DNA from: Epithemia pelagica | Taxonomy: Eukaryota > Bacillariophyta > Bacillariophyceae > Surirellales > Surirellaceae | Direction of reading: 5' to 3' | Length of the DNA: 64,000 bases | Assembly (NCBI GenBank): GCA_946965045.2 | Contig: OX337234.1 | Coordinates: 930,001-994,000, forward strand | Shown: positions 48,602 through 61,167 of the stretch, one piece after another | Numbering within the stretch: the first letter of the stretch is position 1 | Layout of the letters: each line of letters begins with the position of its first letter | Made by a program: the position numbers and the translations under genes | The notes under the pieces: model-generated | What the model saw: the letters and a program-made list of their open reading frames with translations, nothing else | Database searches by the model: none | What the model was told of the DNA's origin: nothing

Positions 48602-49012
48602 GGTCAAGTGAACACCAGTAGGATCCAATGGGAACACCGGTGGGTATGGGAATGGTGGGAAGTTACTCGCAACGTTGGGTGCAGTTACTCAATTTGTGAG
48701 CGAACTGTGTGTGAGTGATTGCTTCTACTATTTTGTTGTGTGACAGTTCTGGTACTGGTTCACGTACCTAGGTACATACGTGATACTGGTAGGCTTTTCA
48801 CGTTGAAATTAGCGATTTTCATGTAAACCTATTAGACCGGTTTGTGTCACGATTTTTATGGATGGGTTTGATTGGTTAATTTTCTATTCCTATCGTTTTT
48901 CTATCATTTTGTTGAGTGGTTCGTAATTTTTACTATAGTCTTAATTGTACTGATTCGATTCCTTGTGCGACGTGCTGTGGGTGGCTTTGGGTTGGGAGTG
49001 ATTGGGAGTGAA

Positions 49013-49102
49013 TCTTTCCCCCTTTCCCCCCTCGCCTCTTCTTCTTTCTTTCCCCTTCCTCCCCCCCTCTTTCCCCTCTCCTTCTGCGCCTTTCCCCCCC
49101 CT
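49013..49102 (+). repeat. Polypyrimidine tract near the Element A right end (copy 2)
   Basis: Counterpart of 19195-19290, with slightly shorter C runs. A purine-rich tract of similar kind lies at 54497-54570. Confidence 0.6.
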
Positions 49103-49158
49103 AGCCCGGGGGGGAGGCTGACTCTCAGTATTGTAGTCCGTAGGCGGAGAAATTTGTT

Positions 49159-49615
49159 GGCATCTGGGGCATCTCAACTCTCCACGCCAGGTGACAGGTG
49201 ATCGCCTCTCTCTTTAGATATTCGTTCGTACTTGGTACATAGACCGGCACTCATGTGATGAGTGATCATTGATCATCGGTCCAATTCCCAACAAAGATGA
49301 TAAAAGCTTCAGGTCGTTCCAGTGCCCAACACTGACGTTTGAATCCGGTCAGCGACGAGCATAGGCGAGGACGAAAGCGCTATTTCCCAAGTGATGGTAA
49401 ATTTTTGGTTGTTTCTAAGACTCTGCGTTGGGTTCTGGAAGACGAGATTCTCTATTGAAGTAGTTCGTTTGAACTGTGGGCTACATGGGCCGAGATATAG
49501 TATACATTTTCTATTATAGCCGAGATTAGGAACATTTACACTTAGTGATACCGTGTCCCGTGATGGATGGATTGCTTGCCCCATAACTGCCCTTGTCAAC
49601 ACCATACATTCTCCG
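49159..49615. other. No gene recognised
   Basis: Right flank of Element A copy 2. No supported gene and no repeat that I can see. Confidence 0.45.
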
Positions 49616-49802
49616 CTATGCACTTGGGGGACAGATTTGACGATGATCGTTTTTTGAACTGGTTCCTGGGACTACGTGCGATTTATTGCAAGCTCCATGT
49701 GGCTTTGCTCTGTTCGACAGCAAAGGCGGAGGACTGCTATACACTCCGTGCGGTAAGAGTGGATCCATTGGTGGCATCCTTTCCTCTGTGCGCCTAACGT
49801 TG

Positions 49803-49932
49803 TAGTTGTGGGTCGAAAAGAGATTTCCGCTGTTGCGCACAAAATGGAACAGGACGTCAGTCTGTGTTTCAGCAACTTCCAAAAGATAGGGCATTTGCTC
49901 GCGTTGCAGAGAGGGTACAAATCGGCGGTTGG
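49803..49932. repeat. 130-bp direct repeat, left copy
   Basis: Identical to 50224-50353 over all 130 bases. It encodes the last part of the LRR protein. It lies on one side of the 291-bp insertion. Confidence 0.9.
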
Positions 49933-50223
49933 TGAAAGGAGGTTATAGGGCCTAGCCCGACCACTCGACCAATAGCCTTTCAAAAGATAACATTGGGGTC
50001 ACAGGATCGAGTCCCTGGGAAAAGCAAATTTGTGAAAGGAGTGGTCGGGCTAGGCCCTATAACCTTCAAAAGGGGCGGAGGTCTTATGGGGCAGGTCCAC
50101 ACAATGTGGCCCCCCAATGTTATCTTTTGAAAGGAGGTTATAGGGCCTAGCCCGACCACTCGACCAATAGCGCTATTGGTCAAGTGGTCGGGCTAGGCCC
50201 TGTAACCTCCTTTCAAAAGATAA
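49933..50223. mobile_element. Palindromic tRNA-like insertion
   Basis: A 43-bp unit (TGGTCGAGTGGTCGGGCTAG core) occurs four times in alternating orientation (about 49936-49977, 50036-50070, 50129-50171 and 50171-50213). The core matches the A box of tRNA genes. GGATCGAGTCC near 50002 matches the B box in 10 of 11 positions. The segment CCTTTCAAAAGATAA links the two types of piece. This suggests a rearranged tRNA-derived SINE or tRNA pseudogene. It cannot fold as one tRNA as it stands. No coding capacity. Confidence 0.55.
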
Positions 50224-50353
50224 TAGTTGTGGGTCGAAAAGAGATTTCCGCTGTTGCGCACAAAATGGAACAGGACGTCAGTCTGTGTTTCAGCAACTTC
50301 CAAAAGATAGGGCATTTGCTCGCGTTGCAGAGAGGGTACAAATCGGCGGTTGG
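50224..50353. repeat. 130-bp direct repeat, right copy
   Basis: Identical to 49803-49932. It lies within the uninterrupted part of the LRR gene. Confidence 0.9.
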
Positions 50354-51500
50354 CCCTGTTTGCACGCAAGTAAAACTCCACCTTTTTCCATGATGTCAGA
50401 CACACTGCACCACGTTTCCGTTGTCGGTCAAGAAAAGTGGACATGCGGTCCAGAACATTGAGAAGCGTTGTATTGGATTCCAGGGATTCCAACATTGCAC
50501 TCCCGCAAGCTTCAAGTTCGTTCCCATCCATGGATATGGACGTCAAAGTGTTGTTTCTCCTTAGAGACTTAGCGACAGCCTCGCAGTCACGTTCCTTCAC
50601 TTTGGTATCAACCAAACATAGCTTTCGGAGTGTCGCATTTTTGCAACTCAGGAGCTGCGCAAGCGATTGACCACTGCCGTTGCCAAGAGGGTTACGTGAA
50701 AGGAAGAGACTTTTCAGCGTTTCGTTAAACAACAGACCTCGCGAAACCAGAATCTCCATTGCGTTACTGTCAAGGCGATTGTGGCGAAGTGAAAGTTCCG
50801 TTACTGATCTATTACGGCGCAAGAAATCAGCAACCTCAGGTGCTCTTGATGAATCTAGATTCAATCCCTCCATATGAAGACTTGTGAGAGTTCTGTTGCA
50901 TGAGACAGAAACGAGTAATCTCTTGATATTTTCCGGAATTAGCTCAATATCAATCAAGCTGAGGGATTTAAGAGAGCGAGTTAAGAAGATAGCTCCCATG
51001 ATTGAGAGCCATCCTTCCGGATCAATCTGGACATTGTTTAATGCGATAGTGTGTAGTACCGAGCTTTCTCGAATCAAGTCGCTTAGCTTTTGACATGCCC
51101 CCAGGTTCAGTGCAACTTTTGTCAGTGAAAGCCTTTCAAGGTTAAGATTTGAAAAGAGTGTCTCGGGGATCTCATAGATGCCTCGGTCGGTCGAGAGGTT
51201 CCTGATCATTGTGACTCGAAGGCCCTTGTTTCGATCGACAGCTTTGGTCAGTTCCTCATGTGTAGTACTAGTCAGTTTGGCATTCTGAAAAACAAGCGAC
51301 GAGACTGAAGTATTTACACTCAATGACCGAAACAGTCGCTGCGCTGTTTCTTCTCGAATTGAAGCCTGGTGCCAACCAGAGCCATCAATATACAAAGGCT
51401 TGGTCCATGTATTGTTCTGGAGCGCCATATCGGCTTCGTCTACCCATTTCAAATCGGACGAAGTGCTCGCCACGCCGTGCCAGAATGTATAACGCAACAT

Positions 51501-54500
51501 GACCTGCGTTGATTTGAGTTTCAGTCGATCGACTCTTTTTATGAGATCGCTGGCAAGTCGAAGGTTTCAGGACACGGTTTTGAGAGGTGATTCTGCATCA
51601 TTGACTCACTTGTGCGAACCAGCTATGTTCGGATTTGTCCTTGGGAAAACCCCGATCAAAACCAGCTCATAACAAGAGATATAGCAGTTCATTTAGCTCT
51701 AGGGAGTACTTCTTTTTCCTTTTAGGAGTAGTATTATTTTCTTTTCTACAATATATCTTAACCCGGGAATACTACCTAGTGATCGTGATTTAATTCCTAT
51801 CTGTATATTCGAATATCAGCAATCCTAGATACTCTAGCTAGAGTGGGTACTGTTGTAAGTTGTAAGAGGTAACTCGTAGTCATAGTAGAGTACTCTTACG
51901 AATACGAACCGATTCAACAAAGAGATCGGCAATAACGAGGAACTGTCACCTGTCCCCATGGTCCCTACCGAAAAACAACACTCCTTTGAGGGTACTCGGT
52001 ACTCGTCGTAACTAGTAACTAGTAACTCATCACTCATAATTACTCTAGAATGACTAATGATTGAGTCTCGGAAATCCAGCAGGGAGTAGGGAGTGCACAT
52101 AATAAGAGTAGGAGTAGCCGTACTATTATGATGTTTTGACTTTTGACAGGACTACTGACAAGAAACTACTCCATTAATAATAATATTGCCTCCTCTCATC
52201 CCTATGTCCACCATCCACCACAAAACTCCCAATTCGTGATTCATCTCACTGATCATACGGATACCCAGCGTTGTTCAATGTTCAGGACTAGTAAGGAACA
52301 AATTTGAGATCACTCCTAGGGGACTAGGGAGTACAATTTACACGACTAGATGGATCCGGGATACAGCGCATCATAACAATTAATAGTATTGCTTTAGCTC
52401 GGAAGTGGCAAAGGTTCGGCAGTTCCTAGTTCCTCATCGGTAATCGGTAATCGGTAATCGATCGGCACCAATCATCATGGCCAATATATCAACCATAATA
52501 AATAAACCATAATATTATTACGACAGGATTTCAGTTCATTTCCTTCCATAGACATGGATGCCATCTACTCCTGTCTTCGGCCAAAGTTAATGACTATCGA
52601 CACAACTGGTTCTCCGTACTATTTTCTTGTCTTCTTCTATAAGCCAAAACATTAACAACAGGACATTTCCTTAGACATGGATACCATGTAAATACGTGCT
52701 GCCCGAGAGACAAAGTTGTTGGGGAGACAGTCATCACACTACTGGTAGCTGGAAAGGGATCGGTGGCAGAAAGAGATCCACTTTTACATCAAGTATCAAG
52801 TCGCTTTGGCAAGAGCAGAATCTGATCTATGCTTTAAGTGGAAGCACTACAAGATGAATTGGTCAGAGCAAACAAAGGTGAATCAGTTCCTCCCATCATC
52901 AAGGAAGAAGCAGTCTATGAAACAGTCCAAGATGATGAGATAGATTCTGTCCTAGTAGAACCAAGTCCTCCCATGCCCTCACAACCAAGACATCACTCAG
53001 GCTGACCTATCAATGCACCAAGAGTTCTGTCAAATGGCACCAAAGTATGGATCAAGAACTGATTCAAGCTTGCCTGACTTCCCACAAGAACAAACCTAGA
53101 TGGTCAAGTAGTGAGAAGTGGTTCCTTCCATCACTTTGTTGACATGTAGAACCTATCCACCAGCAACAAAACTGAGTGGTCGTTGAATAGTGAGTATCAC
53201 TATCAGATGCCGAGGCAAGTTGGAGTTTCACCTCAACCTAACACTGTCAGTTAAGGTGGTTGATCCTCTGGACAAGAAAATGATGGACAGCAATGTGGCC
53301 AAGAAAAGTCTAAGGTGTTGACTGAGGTCACCATTCTTGATCAAACACAAAATTTTAGCAATGAGCCAACCCTCACTGACTGCACCTTTGATTATCTGGA
53401 GGATCTGTTGCCCAACAGGTACCACAAAATGTTGAGAATACATCTAAGGAGGAAAAACAGGCCTTTCCGCATTATTTTTCAGTATGATAGTGCATTAAAG
53501 GGCATATTATTTCCAAATAATGCACATATTTCCAAATAAGGTGCTGTGCCTCCCCTTGTTAATGCGCCCACTAGAGCTAGAAAGTGCATCCTTTGCCATC
53601 ATGCAGAAGGCACCCTCTGCCTTTGTCACATGCCTAGTCAGTCTATCCATCACTTACTACAAAAAATGTGGCCATACAAATCATGACCTCAGCTGCCAGA
53701 AACTCTGACACAGTCTGATGTCTCAGAGAATCTCTGAGACAATCTCATCCACAACACTGCTAGAACTGCTGAGAATCAATACTCCATACAAGAAAAATTA
53801 ACAAGTTCCTAGTACGACCCAGCAAGCAACAACCAACCACCATACTCATTCATCTCCCTCCACCTGATCCTCACTTTTGCTGCTGCTCACAACAACCAAA
53901 AACACAAGAGCTACAACAACAATCTTGACGCAAAGACCCTTAAAAAGAGACACCTACAAATAAACAGATGATTACAATGGTTTGGATGTAATGCTGCACA
54001 TCATCTGGAGTCATGGCTTTATTGAGGCACAAGGAATCAATCAATGGTGTGGTGCTTCATAAAGATATTCAGAGCACCATTCTGCTGTTGGAGAAAAACA
54101 GTAGAAAGTCAAATTCAATACAGACCAAGTATATGAACACATAGTATTTCTTTGGGACTGATTGAATCAAGCAAAGGAACTATATGTGGAATACTGCCCA
54201 ACAGAGGAAATGGTCTTCCATGCAGTCAACCCATCTATTTGGTAAGTTAATGGGAGTCGTGGTGCATTGATATACTTTCAATTGAATTCCTTGCCGTGAG
54301 ATTATAGATTATCAAGTATTCCCAGATCCAGTCACTCTGCAAGAAACACAAGGACTTTTTGCCCCATTGTTTGACTTCTTGTAAATATGGAGTGGCAACA
54401 GGGCACGGAAGTCATACATCATGTCCATCAAACTCATTCCCTTGTGATAAGCCTCTTTTCACCATTAGGAGATTTTGCTTTGGTCTCTCTAGAGTCGAAA

Positions 54501-54713
54501 ATGGGGGGGAGAAGGCAGAGGAGAGGGGGAGAGGAGGGGGAGAGAGAAGGAGAGAAGAAGGAGATTCCGTAAGTCAGATTCCTTCATGAAATCGATCCGC
54601 GTATTGCTCGCAGTCTCACATTTGTTTCCTCTGACGTATGAAATGTTCTAGGAAGCTCCAAACTTCCCTCAGAGGGGAGAAGGCACTTCCCCTCCAAAAC
54701 GATTAAGCCCTTC
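51501..54713. other. 3.2-kb stretch with no recognisable gene
   Basis: No open frame here looks like a protein I know. Small features only: ACTAGTAACT repeats near 52010, a GGTAATC triplication near 52440, a repeated CATAGACATGGAT-type segment near 52545/52670, and a G/A-rich tract at 54497-54570. The text around 52840-53540 is mildly protein-like in places, with many stops, and might be an old retroelement, but I cannot support that. Confidence 0.5.
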
Positions 54714-57700
54714 ATGTCGTTTCAGCACCTTTTTGTTATTGAAACGACATTCTACACTGGTACAATCCTCCCGACCATCCAATGACCTTTCACGTGGTTC
54801 TACGTAGCATGTGATGAGGCGTATCCAGTCTGTGCTTTGCATCACAATCGGAACTGCTTGCACCTCGCACAAGATCTTGTCATAATTTTTTTTGCTACGA
54901 TGTTACTCACTACGAATTTTTCTTTTTGTTGTTTGTCATGCAGGTATTCAGGTCAATCAAGAGAATGAAGATGGTGCCTTGTTCAAGGCTCGTTTGGGGC
55001 AGCGTCGGTCATGGGGTGGACGTCCTTTCCCTCGTTCTACGCAGTACTTCATGTACTTGACGCAACAGAACTGGGTTTGGACACGAGGTGGTGGTCCGAA
55101 GGGAGGAAAGGTGGGCATGCATCTTGGGACGGATTGAAGACCACCCCAGCCATGGGGATTGCTGTGGAATGCAAAGGGGTATTGCTGTTGATCGGGGAGT
55201 GTTGTTGGCCGTTGCTGATTTTGCTTGTACGGGTTGACAGGTTGGTTTTTCTGTCTTGTTGTCGTTGTTGTTGTTGCTGATTGCAGTACCACCAACCCAT
55301 TTGCTGTTGTTGCCATTGCAGGTGTGCTGTTTGCTGCATTTTGAGGCTCTTTGTGTTGTTGTTGTTGATCCTGCACTGTCGCTGCTGATTGATTTGTTGC
55401 TGCCATCGTTGTTGTTGGTAAGGCTTCGCTGTTGTTTGTAACCTTTTGCTTTTTGTTGCTGGTGTTGTTCTCATCCAAATCGTTGCTCTCTTTTTCTTCT
55501 CCCTCTCTTTCCTTTCTCTTATTGCTACTGATTGCCTGTGCTTGTGCTGTTTCTTGTCGTTGTGTCTGTTGTTGTGTTTCTTGCCGTGTCTGTTGTTGTG
55601 TTTCTGGCTGTGTCTGTGGTTGTTGTATTTTGGCTGGATTCTCCTCGCTGTCCTGTTGTTGGATTTCATCTTCGACCTCTGACTCCTCCTCTGCCAAACC
55701 CAGCAATGGAATGGACGTGTCATGCGGCAACCTCTTCTTGTTGCTCACACATTTTCGGCACTGGCATCGATCGTTGAGTGGATGCTTTGGAACTTGTTGC
55801 GTGATTTCTTTTCTCGTTTCCAGGTACTCGGAGAAAAACCGTTCTCCCGCATCTTCTGGAAGCTTCTCAACCTCTGGAAAGGGAGGACGAGAAGCTCCAG
55901 ACATCGAGGCAAGTATATTGATCATGTTTGTTTTGCATGCGTTACCAAAACTCACCACCATTTCCCATCCTGCAGGCACCACTGAACGTTCTTCTTGAGA
56001 CTTCGTCATGATTCTCATCTTGTGACGCATTACCCTGTTATACTGGGCCGTGCCTGCCAAATTCAAAGCATCTGCGAGAGTTTCTCGCATGCCACAGTTG
56101 GCAAAATGCGTCAAATTATCATGAAAGCTCTCGAGCTTACTCTCTCCTCTCAAAGGTACGTACTCCACTAGCTGGTTGCTTGATCTTGGTGATGGAGGTA
56201 TCTCACGATACATTTTCTCCACGGGCAATGGATCAGCAAGGAACTTTGCCTTCTCTTTACAGTTTTCCAGTGCTTGATGTGTTTCGGCCGTAAAAAGAGG
56301 TTGATTGGAGTGTGGATCCAATCGGCCTCGTGCTGGTGGCTTGCCAGGAGTGGAAGTGCACTTGTATTTGCACTTCCACTCCTCCAACTTGAGGACAATC
56401 GTATCACCACCCCAAATAATCTTCCGTAAGTTCTTTGAGTACCTCTGTCGAAAGGTCTTGGTTCCCATCATTTCACTGATCTCTTCGTCTGTGTATTGTT
56501 TCTTGGAGCTTGACATGGTTCCATTTTTCAAACAACCAACAAGTTTCTCCAAGTCTTCAGGATGGTACTCCTAGATCGCATCCAACAAATCCTTCATGGC
56601 TATCCCAAAGTCAATGTGCCGTTGTCTGAGCGTCTTGGTTATCCTCTGTATGAAATGGAAAAGGCCAAGACGGCCCTCCAAGTCATCAACCAACAACAAC
56701 CAAAAATCCTTGCCACAAGGCCATGTGTCAGAGTACATGGCCTTGGGGCAAAACCCGGTACGTCTCAGCACTTGTTCCGCAGCATGTGCAAACTCGAGTG
56801 CTGATGTGTCGTTCACTAACACTGCACAAGCAATTTCTCCTGCCTCTGTTGCCATGGTCCACATTGCAGCTGCATTGAGGCGTCTTGGATAATTTTTCAC
56901 TACCTGGTGGGTGTGGTCGTGAGCAAACATGTGCTGGCATCTAACCCCTTGAATCTCTCTTGTGTTTCTCTCATTGTCAGACACCATCCAGGGTTGCCAT
57001 TCGGAGCTTGCTCCATCGTCATATAGCTGGCGGATTGTCTCGCCTAAAGGTGGGTAGCGAACCAGAAACTCACCATCCTTTTGCATGTAGTCTTCTGATT
57101 CTTTTCCTGTAGCAGCACAATAAGAATAGTAGTACCTCATTGTCTTGTCTTCATAGCAGGTGTTGATTCCTTCATATAGCATCCGACTGATGTAATCCCC
57201 ATTGCCATAGGTTACCATTGATGCTTCCATTATCCTCGTAGCATCTTTAGCTAGATGCGATGTTCCTCTAGCATACTTGGGTTCCACTGGGTAACACATA
57301 GCCATGTAGGGAGGCAGTCGTGCGAGCAATTCTCCATCATTTGCATAGAAGGCAGCCGAGCACCCGGCACGCTTGTATCCCATAAGTATTGCATACTTTG
57401 GGGGACCAGACATGGCGAAAATGGGGAAAAGGGACTTGTTTTTTGAAAAGTTCGATCGCGTACGCTGGAGATTACCCCGGCAACGAGGACAACGCAAGTG
57501 GTTAGTGGGGAAAAACAGCTCCCAATCAACAACCAGGAGTTCCTGTCCCACAATCGAGTCGTACAAAGCACTCGTGTTGTCGGCAATGGGGGGTACAGTA
57601 ACGGTCATATTAGTGAAGAAAGGTTTCAAATTCTCAACACAACGCTTAGAACCAAGGCACGTGTCGGTCACATAACTCGCCAACGCATGCACAGCACGTG

Positions 57701-58560
57701 GGACATGCACCTCCGTAGGTACTGCTGTCACACGCGTAATTACCTCAAACTTGAAATCTTCGGCTGTTGGAACATACGCGCCTTCCTCGCCACCAACGGT
57801 AGAACTTTCCGTTGCCGTAGTCTCCGTAGTTGATTGTGTTTTTTTTTCATTTTCAGCGTCTCTTGTCGTTGCTTTTTTCGACGAGCAATTGGAACGATGT
57901 TCCATGAAAGTGTTGAGTGCCTCCTGTGTGACATTGGAGGCGGACAATCTCTCTGCACTGGTAAGTTGCTTGCGGATTGCTTTGGCATGGGCAGCCTGGG
58001 CCTTTTCTGAGGCCACTACCTCTGCTCCTCTTCCATCGTTCATTCCCTTGCCCCTTGTTGTTGTGTTTTTGCTGCATCTGGGGTGGTGAGGGCGATGAGG
58101 GATGGCCATTCCTCTTGCCTTGGCCCTGCAGATGGGGCAGTCGATGTCGGACTCAAAGATGACCGAAAGGTCCATCTTTCTCCAACCTGAACGCTTCTTC
58201 CAACTCTTCTTTGGCCAACGAGAGTACTGATTTCCGTATCGTTGCGACTGTGGCCCCATGGCCTTGGCCGCTGTGAATTGTGCTGCAGAACTCATGATCT
58301 CTATTTGTTATTCTAACTTATTGAAGTGTATCCTCTTTTCCAGGCTTCTGACCATGCTCAAAAGGGTCATGAGATGGTCAGAAGAGGACTTGTTGCAATG
58401 GTCGACTTGGCCATGCCATGGGCGACCGTGAAGGACCGACCGGATTGGCTGATGGAATCTTCCCTCCATGTTTTTTGTCCGTGATTCGATGGGTTCCCGG
58501 GACACGGTAAGACACTTGTAACGACATTTGTTTCCTAAGTGATTTTTTGTGAAACGACAT
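54714..58560 (-). mobile_element. Candidate limits of the third transposon
   Basis: ATGTCGTTTCA at 54714-54724 is inverted at 58550-58560, with TTC directly outside on both sides as a possible 3-bp target duplication. The pair encloses the transposase gene with about 240-265 bp to spare each side. Both ends have a second copy of AACGACAT just inside (near 54741 and 58528). The repeat is only 11 bp, so this is a proposal. Confidence 0.4.
54957..58295 (-). pseudogene. Relative of the Element A transposase with a single in-frame stop
   Basis: From the ATG at 58295 the frame is open for 574 codons, has one TAG at 56568-56570, and runs on to 54957, for about 1,112 codons in all. The plan matches Element A: an N-terminal zinc cluster (CPIC, HHPRC), DDE candidates in FAHDHT, MYSDTWP and SKLESFH, a YHF-like LFHFIQRI motif, a glutamine-rich linker, and a final CC, GRPPHD, CPK motif. 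The TAG stands where Element A has Tyr (IYEWEPE against AI-stop-EYHPE), so one base change explains it. The sequence is much diverged from Element A, so this is an independent family member. Confidence 0.8.
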
Positions 58561-59378
58561 TTCTAACCCAATCATATTGCTGCCTTTTGAAACAAACACC
58601 CCTTCCACAGTCTACAGGGCAACAAAGCATGTGCTTTCAGAAAAGTGGCTTGTCCCACCTAGCTAGTAGATCTAGAGGGACATGAGCATCTACAATAATA
58701 TGTAGTTCAGTCCTGAGGACTGAGGACTGAGGACCACTTCGGAACTCTCTCCCAAGTCTCAATTCCGTCTTTCTGCCATGAGGACCTATGCCCCATAGAA
58801 GCAACTATTGCCCCTCGACGTGCGTTGACGTCGGATCACGAACCCCATACCCCGTCCAACGCGTCATCGGTCATCGATTATTTAACATGGGTGTTGCCCT
58901 TGAAGGCCCAAAGGTGGGGGAGGGTGGTGCCCGTCTTTTTTGCAGCGTGGTTATGGAGCACGGAGGGACATGGAGCATCCAAAATCAAAAGAAAGATCGT
59001 TCATTACGAGCAGCTCCACTCCCAACTTTTTCACTCACACGTGCCTTTTGGCCCAAAACGAGCATGCCCTCCCCACCAGTGATTGGCACGCGCCCATAAG
59101 TAGAGCAGACAATCAATCCCATTCGGACAATTCTAATTTCTTAACGATTTATTAAATTCCGAAATGACATGTCTCGATCTCTTTCACATTCTTGACTGCT
59201 AGTAACCATTCGGAAGTTGAAATCACAATCTACAAGAGCCATTGGACGATGCATGCCAATGTGTTACTCTTGTCCATTGAACAACGATACCAAGACAACA
59301 GCTGACCTGAATCAAGCCACACTTGTTCCAATTACAACACAAGAACAATCAAACAATCGCTGATGCTAAGGTGCCATC
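58561..59378. other. No gene recognised
   Basis: Region between the divergent transposase and the next gene. No supported gene. GGACTGA-type tandem repeats lie near 58715-58732. Confidence 0.45.
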
Positions 59379-61100
59379 ATGCCGCAAGAAGGGCCCATCT
59401 ATGTCCCTCACTTTGACGATGTATTTCGTATGAACACCTTTATGCACGTCAAGCTTTCCGATCAAGACAACAACACAACAACTGTTTGTCAATTGATTAA
59501 ACACCAGGGAGCAGTGTGTCTGCGACTTTACTACCCGCTATTCCCAAAGCACAACCTCAAATGCCACCCATCCGTTCCCTCTCACTCATTCTCCAAGGTG
59601 ACCGAGGGCCCTGGTTCGAATAACATTGAACTATACAAGTCCGATCGTTGGTTTCCTGCGCACGATCTTTTCAGACAGAATATCAAGATCAGATACCCGG
59701 CTTTTGTTTTTACCTTGGAGGAGTTCATCGATCCTGCTAATAGTTGGGCAAACGGTCTCACCAACGTTTACATATGCCGATACAAGGAACCTGCAAGGTT
59801 ACTTCAAGACCCACCCAATCGATCTCTCATCCCCTTGCAGCCCAACAAAATTTGCTGCTTCCCTATGAACTATCGTCCCGAGAACAACCCCTTCGAACTC
59901 GTCGTTCCCCCTTGATGCTTTCACCGCAATGTGTGGACAGGATTGTTTCTGTTGCGCAAGGGTCTCGCTAAAATCCTCAACAAACGCGGCCGGCAGTCAG
60001 AGGCCCTTGACACTCAGACATTGAACATTGGTGCAATTCCTATGGAAACGTTCAATTACATTTACGTGTTAGCGAACTCTAACGAACCATCCCTTTTTTG
60101 CCATAAAAAGGACAGAAACGAAAGCTTCCTCCACCTCGAACCGGACATGACCCGTAAGAAGTTACGGATGAAGTACGAAGCCGGTACTATCTGCTTCCAA
60201 ACCCCCCAAGACATTGACATTTTGCGGCGTTTGGTTGGTTTGAGCGCGGTTTACGGTTCCTGTGAAGCTCGTCCTACATTGAAGCATGGGGATGCGGGCA
60301 TTTCTCTGAAAAGGGGGCATTTCCTTTCTTTCATCAATACCTCGACTGACCATGTTGAAGAACCTTTCAAGAAACGATCGTGCAGACAACGTGTGGATGT
60401 TTCTTTTTCGAACTTCCAAGTCCAGTTGACTGTCGCATTCGAGCGATACCGTTACGACATGACGCGGTCTGGCATTCTACGAACCACCCCAGAATTGAAG
60501 CACCTCACGAGTCTCCTTATGGTGACACCCTACGATCCGGATGATTTCGATGGTCTAATGCCACCTGCATCCAAGCCCGTCGCCGTAGACAACATCAATG
60601 ATAACGACTCCACCGATGACTTGTCCGAATTCAGTGATAGTCCAAATTCCACAACTCTGTCCCCTGTGAGTCAAAAACCTCGTCGTGAATCTTTCCCCCC
60701 CCCCCGAGTGACGACGGATCCCTTGTAACACGGATCCCTTGTAACACAACAAGAGACAACGACCCACAAGCATGTCAGCAACATGCCAGTCGTTGGTGAT
60801 AAGTTCTTCCAAGATGGCTCTGAATACGAGATTATGTGCACCATTCCACCCTGCGATGTGTCTCGCAACATCTTTCGAGACAAGAAGAACTACTCTCTCT
60901 TTCACTCGCCTGGAGAAAACTTTCCCGAAAGAGTCTACCTCGATCTTGTCGGTCGAGTTGAACCTACGAACAAAGTGACCTATATTTCGATGGTTACTGC
61001 TGGAGCATTGTACGACAAGGATCTCGACGAGGAATGCCAGCCATTGGCTTTTACGGATGACATTGAAGACTTGACCGAGGAAGTCAAGAGCTTCTCGTAG
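59379..61100 (+). pseudogene. Unknown protein with two in-frame stops
   Basis: One frame runs from the ATG at 59379 to 61100 with only a TGA at 59913 and a TAA at 60726, about 573 codons in all. It reads as protein throughout, with blocks such as YYPLFPKHNL, MTRKKLRMKYEAGTICFQTP and an acidic serine-rich linker (NDNDSTDDLSEFSDSP). A 16-bp tandem duplication (ACGGATCCCTTGTAAC) lies at the second stop. It ends 67 bp from the gene on the other strand, tail to tail, as the Element A companion does with its transposase. No family recognised; it may be the companion of that neighbour. Confidence 0.45.
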
Positions 61101-61167
61101 TAACCAGAATTGAATCTTATAGTTCCATATATCAAACCTACAAACTTTCGTCGTCGTCATAATCAGT

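Larger units (their letters stand above)
43199..49158 (+). mobile_element. Element A, copy 2 (uninterrupted)
   Basis: About 5.96 kb matching copy 1 end to end. It has the transposase (43573-47054) on the plus strand, the companion (47285-48601) on the minus strand and the polypyrimidine tract near the right edge. It lacks the two insertions found in copy 1. No terminal inverted repeat or target duplication could be found at its limits. The left edge lies next to the start of the Crinkler-type gene, the right edge in sequence unlike that next to copy 1. Confidence 0.75.
49616..51500 (-). pseudogene. Leucine-rich-repeat protein, C-terminus split by an insertion
   Basis: The ATG at 51500 starts a 435-residue frame with ribonuclease-inhibitor-type leucine-rich repeats over about residues 90-340 (LTSLHMEGLNL, VTELSLRHNRLDSNAMEIL, LKSLFLSRNPLGNGSG, LTSISMDGNELEACG). 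The original C-terminus lies at 49616-49802, beyond an insertion at 49933-50223, and the bases just before the insertion are present twice. In the present gene the reading frame enters the insertion and ends after a few extra residues, so a nearly complete protein may still be made. LRR proteins of this type act as binding scaffolds; no partner can be named. Confidence 0.65.

Noticed and set aside
49990-50030. A working tRNA gene
   Set aside because: A B-box match is present, but the A-box pieces are inverted or on the wrong side and no acceptor stem can be formed.
52690-53540. A retrotransposon remnant
   Set aside because: Protein-like patches are too short and too interrupted, and I saw no reverse transcriptase or integrase motif.
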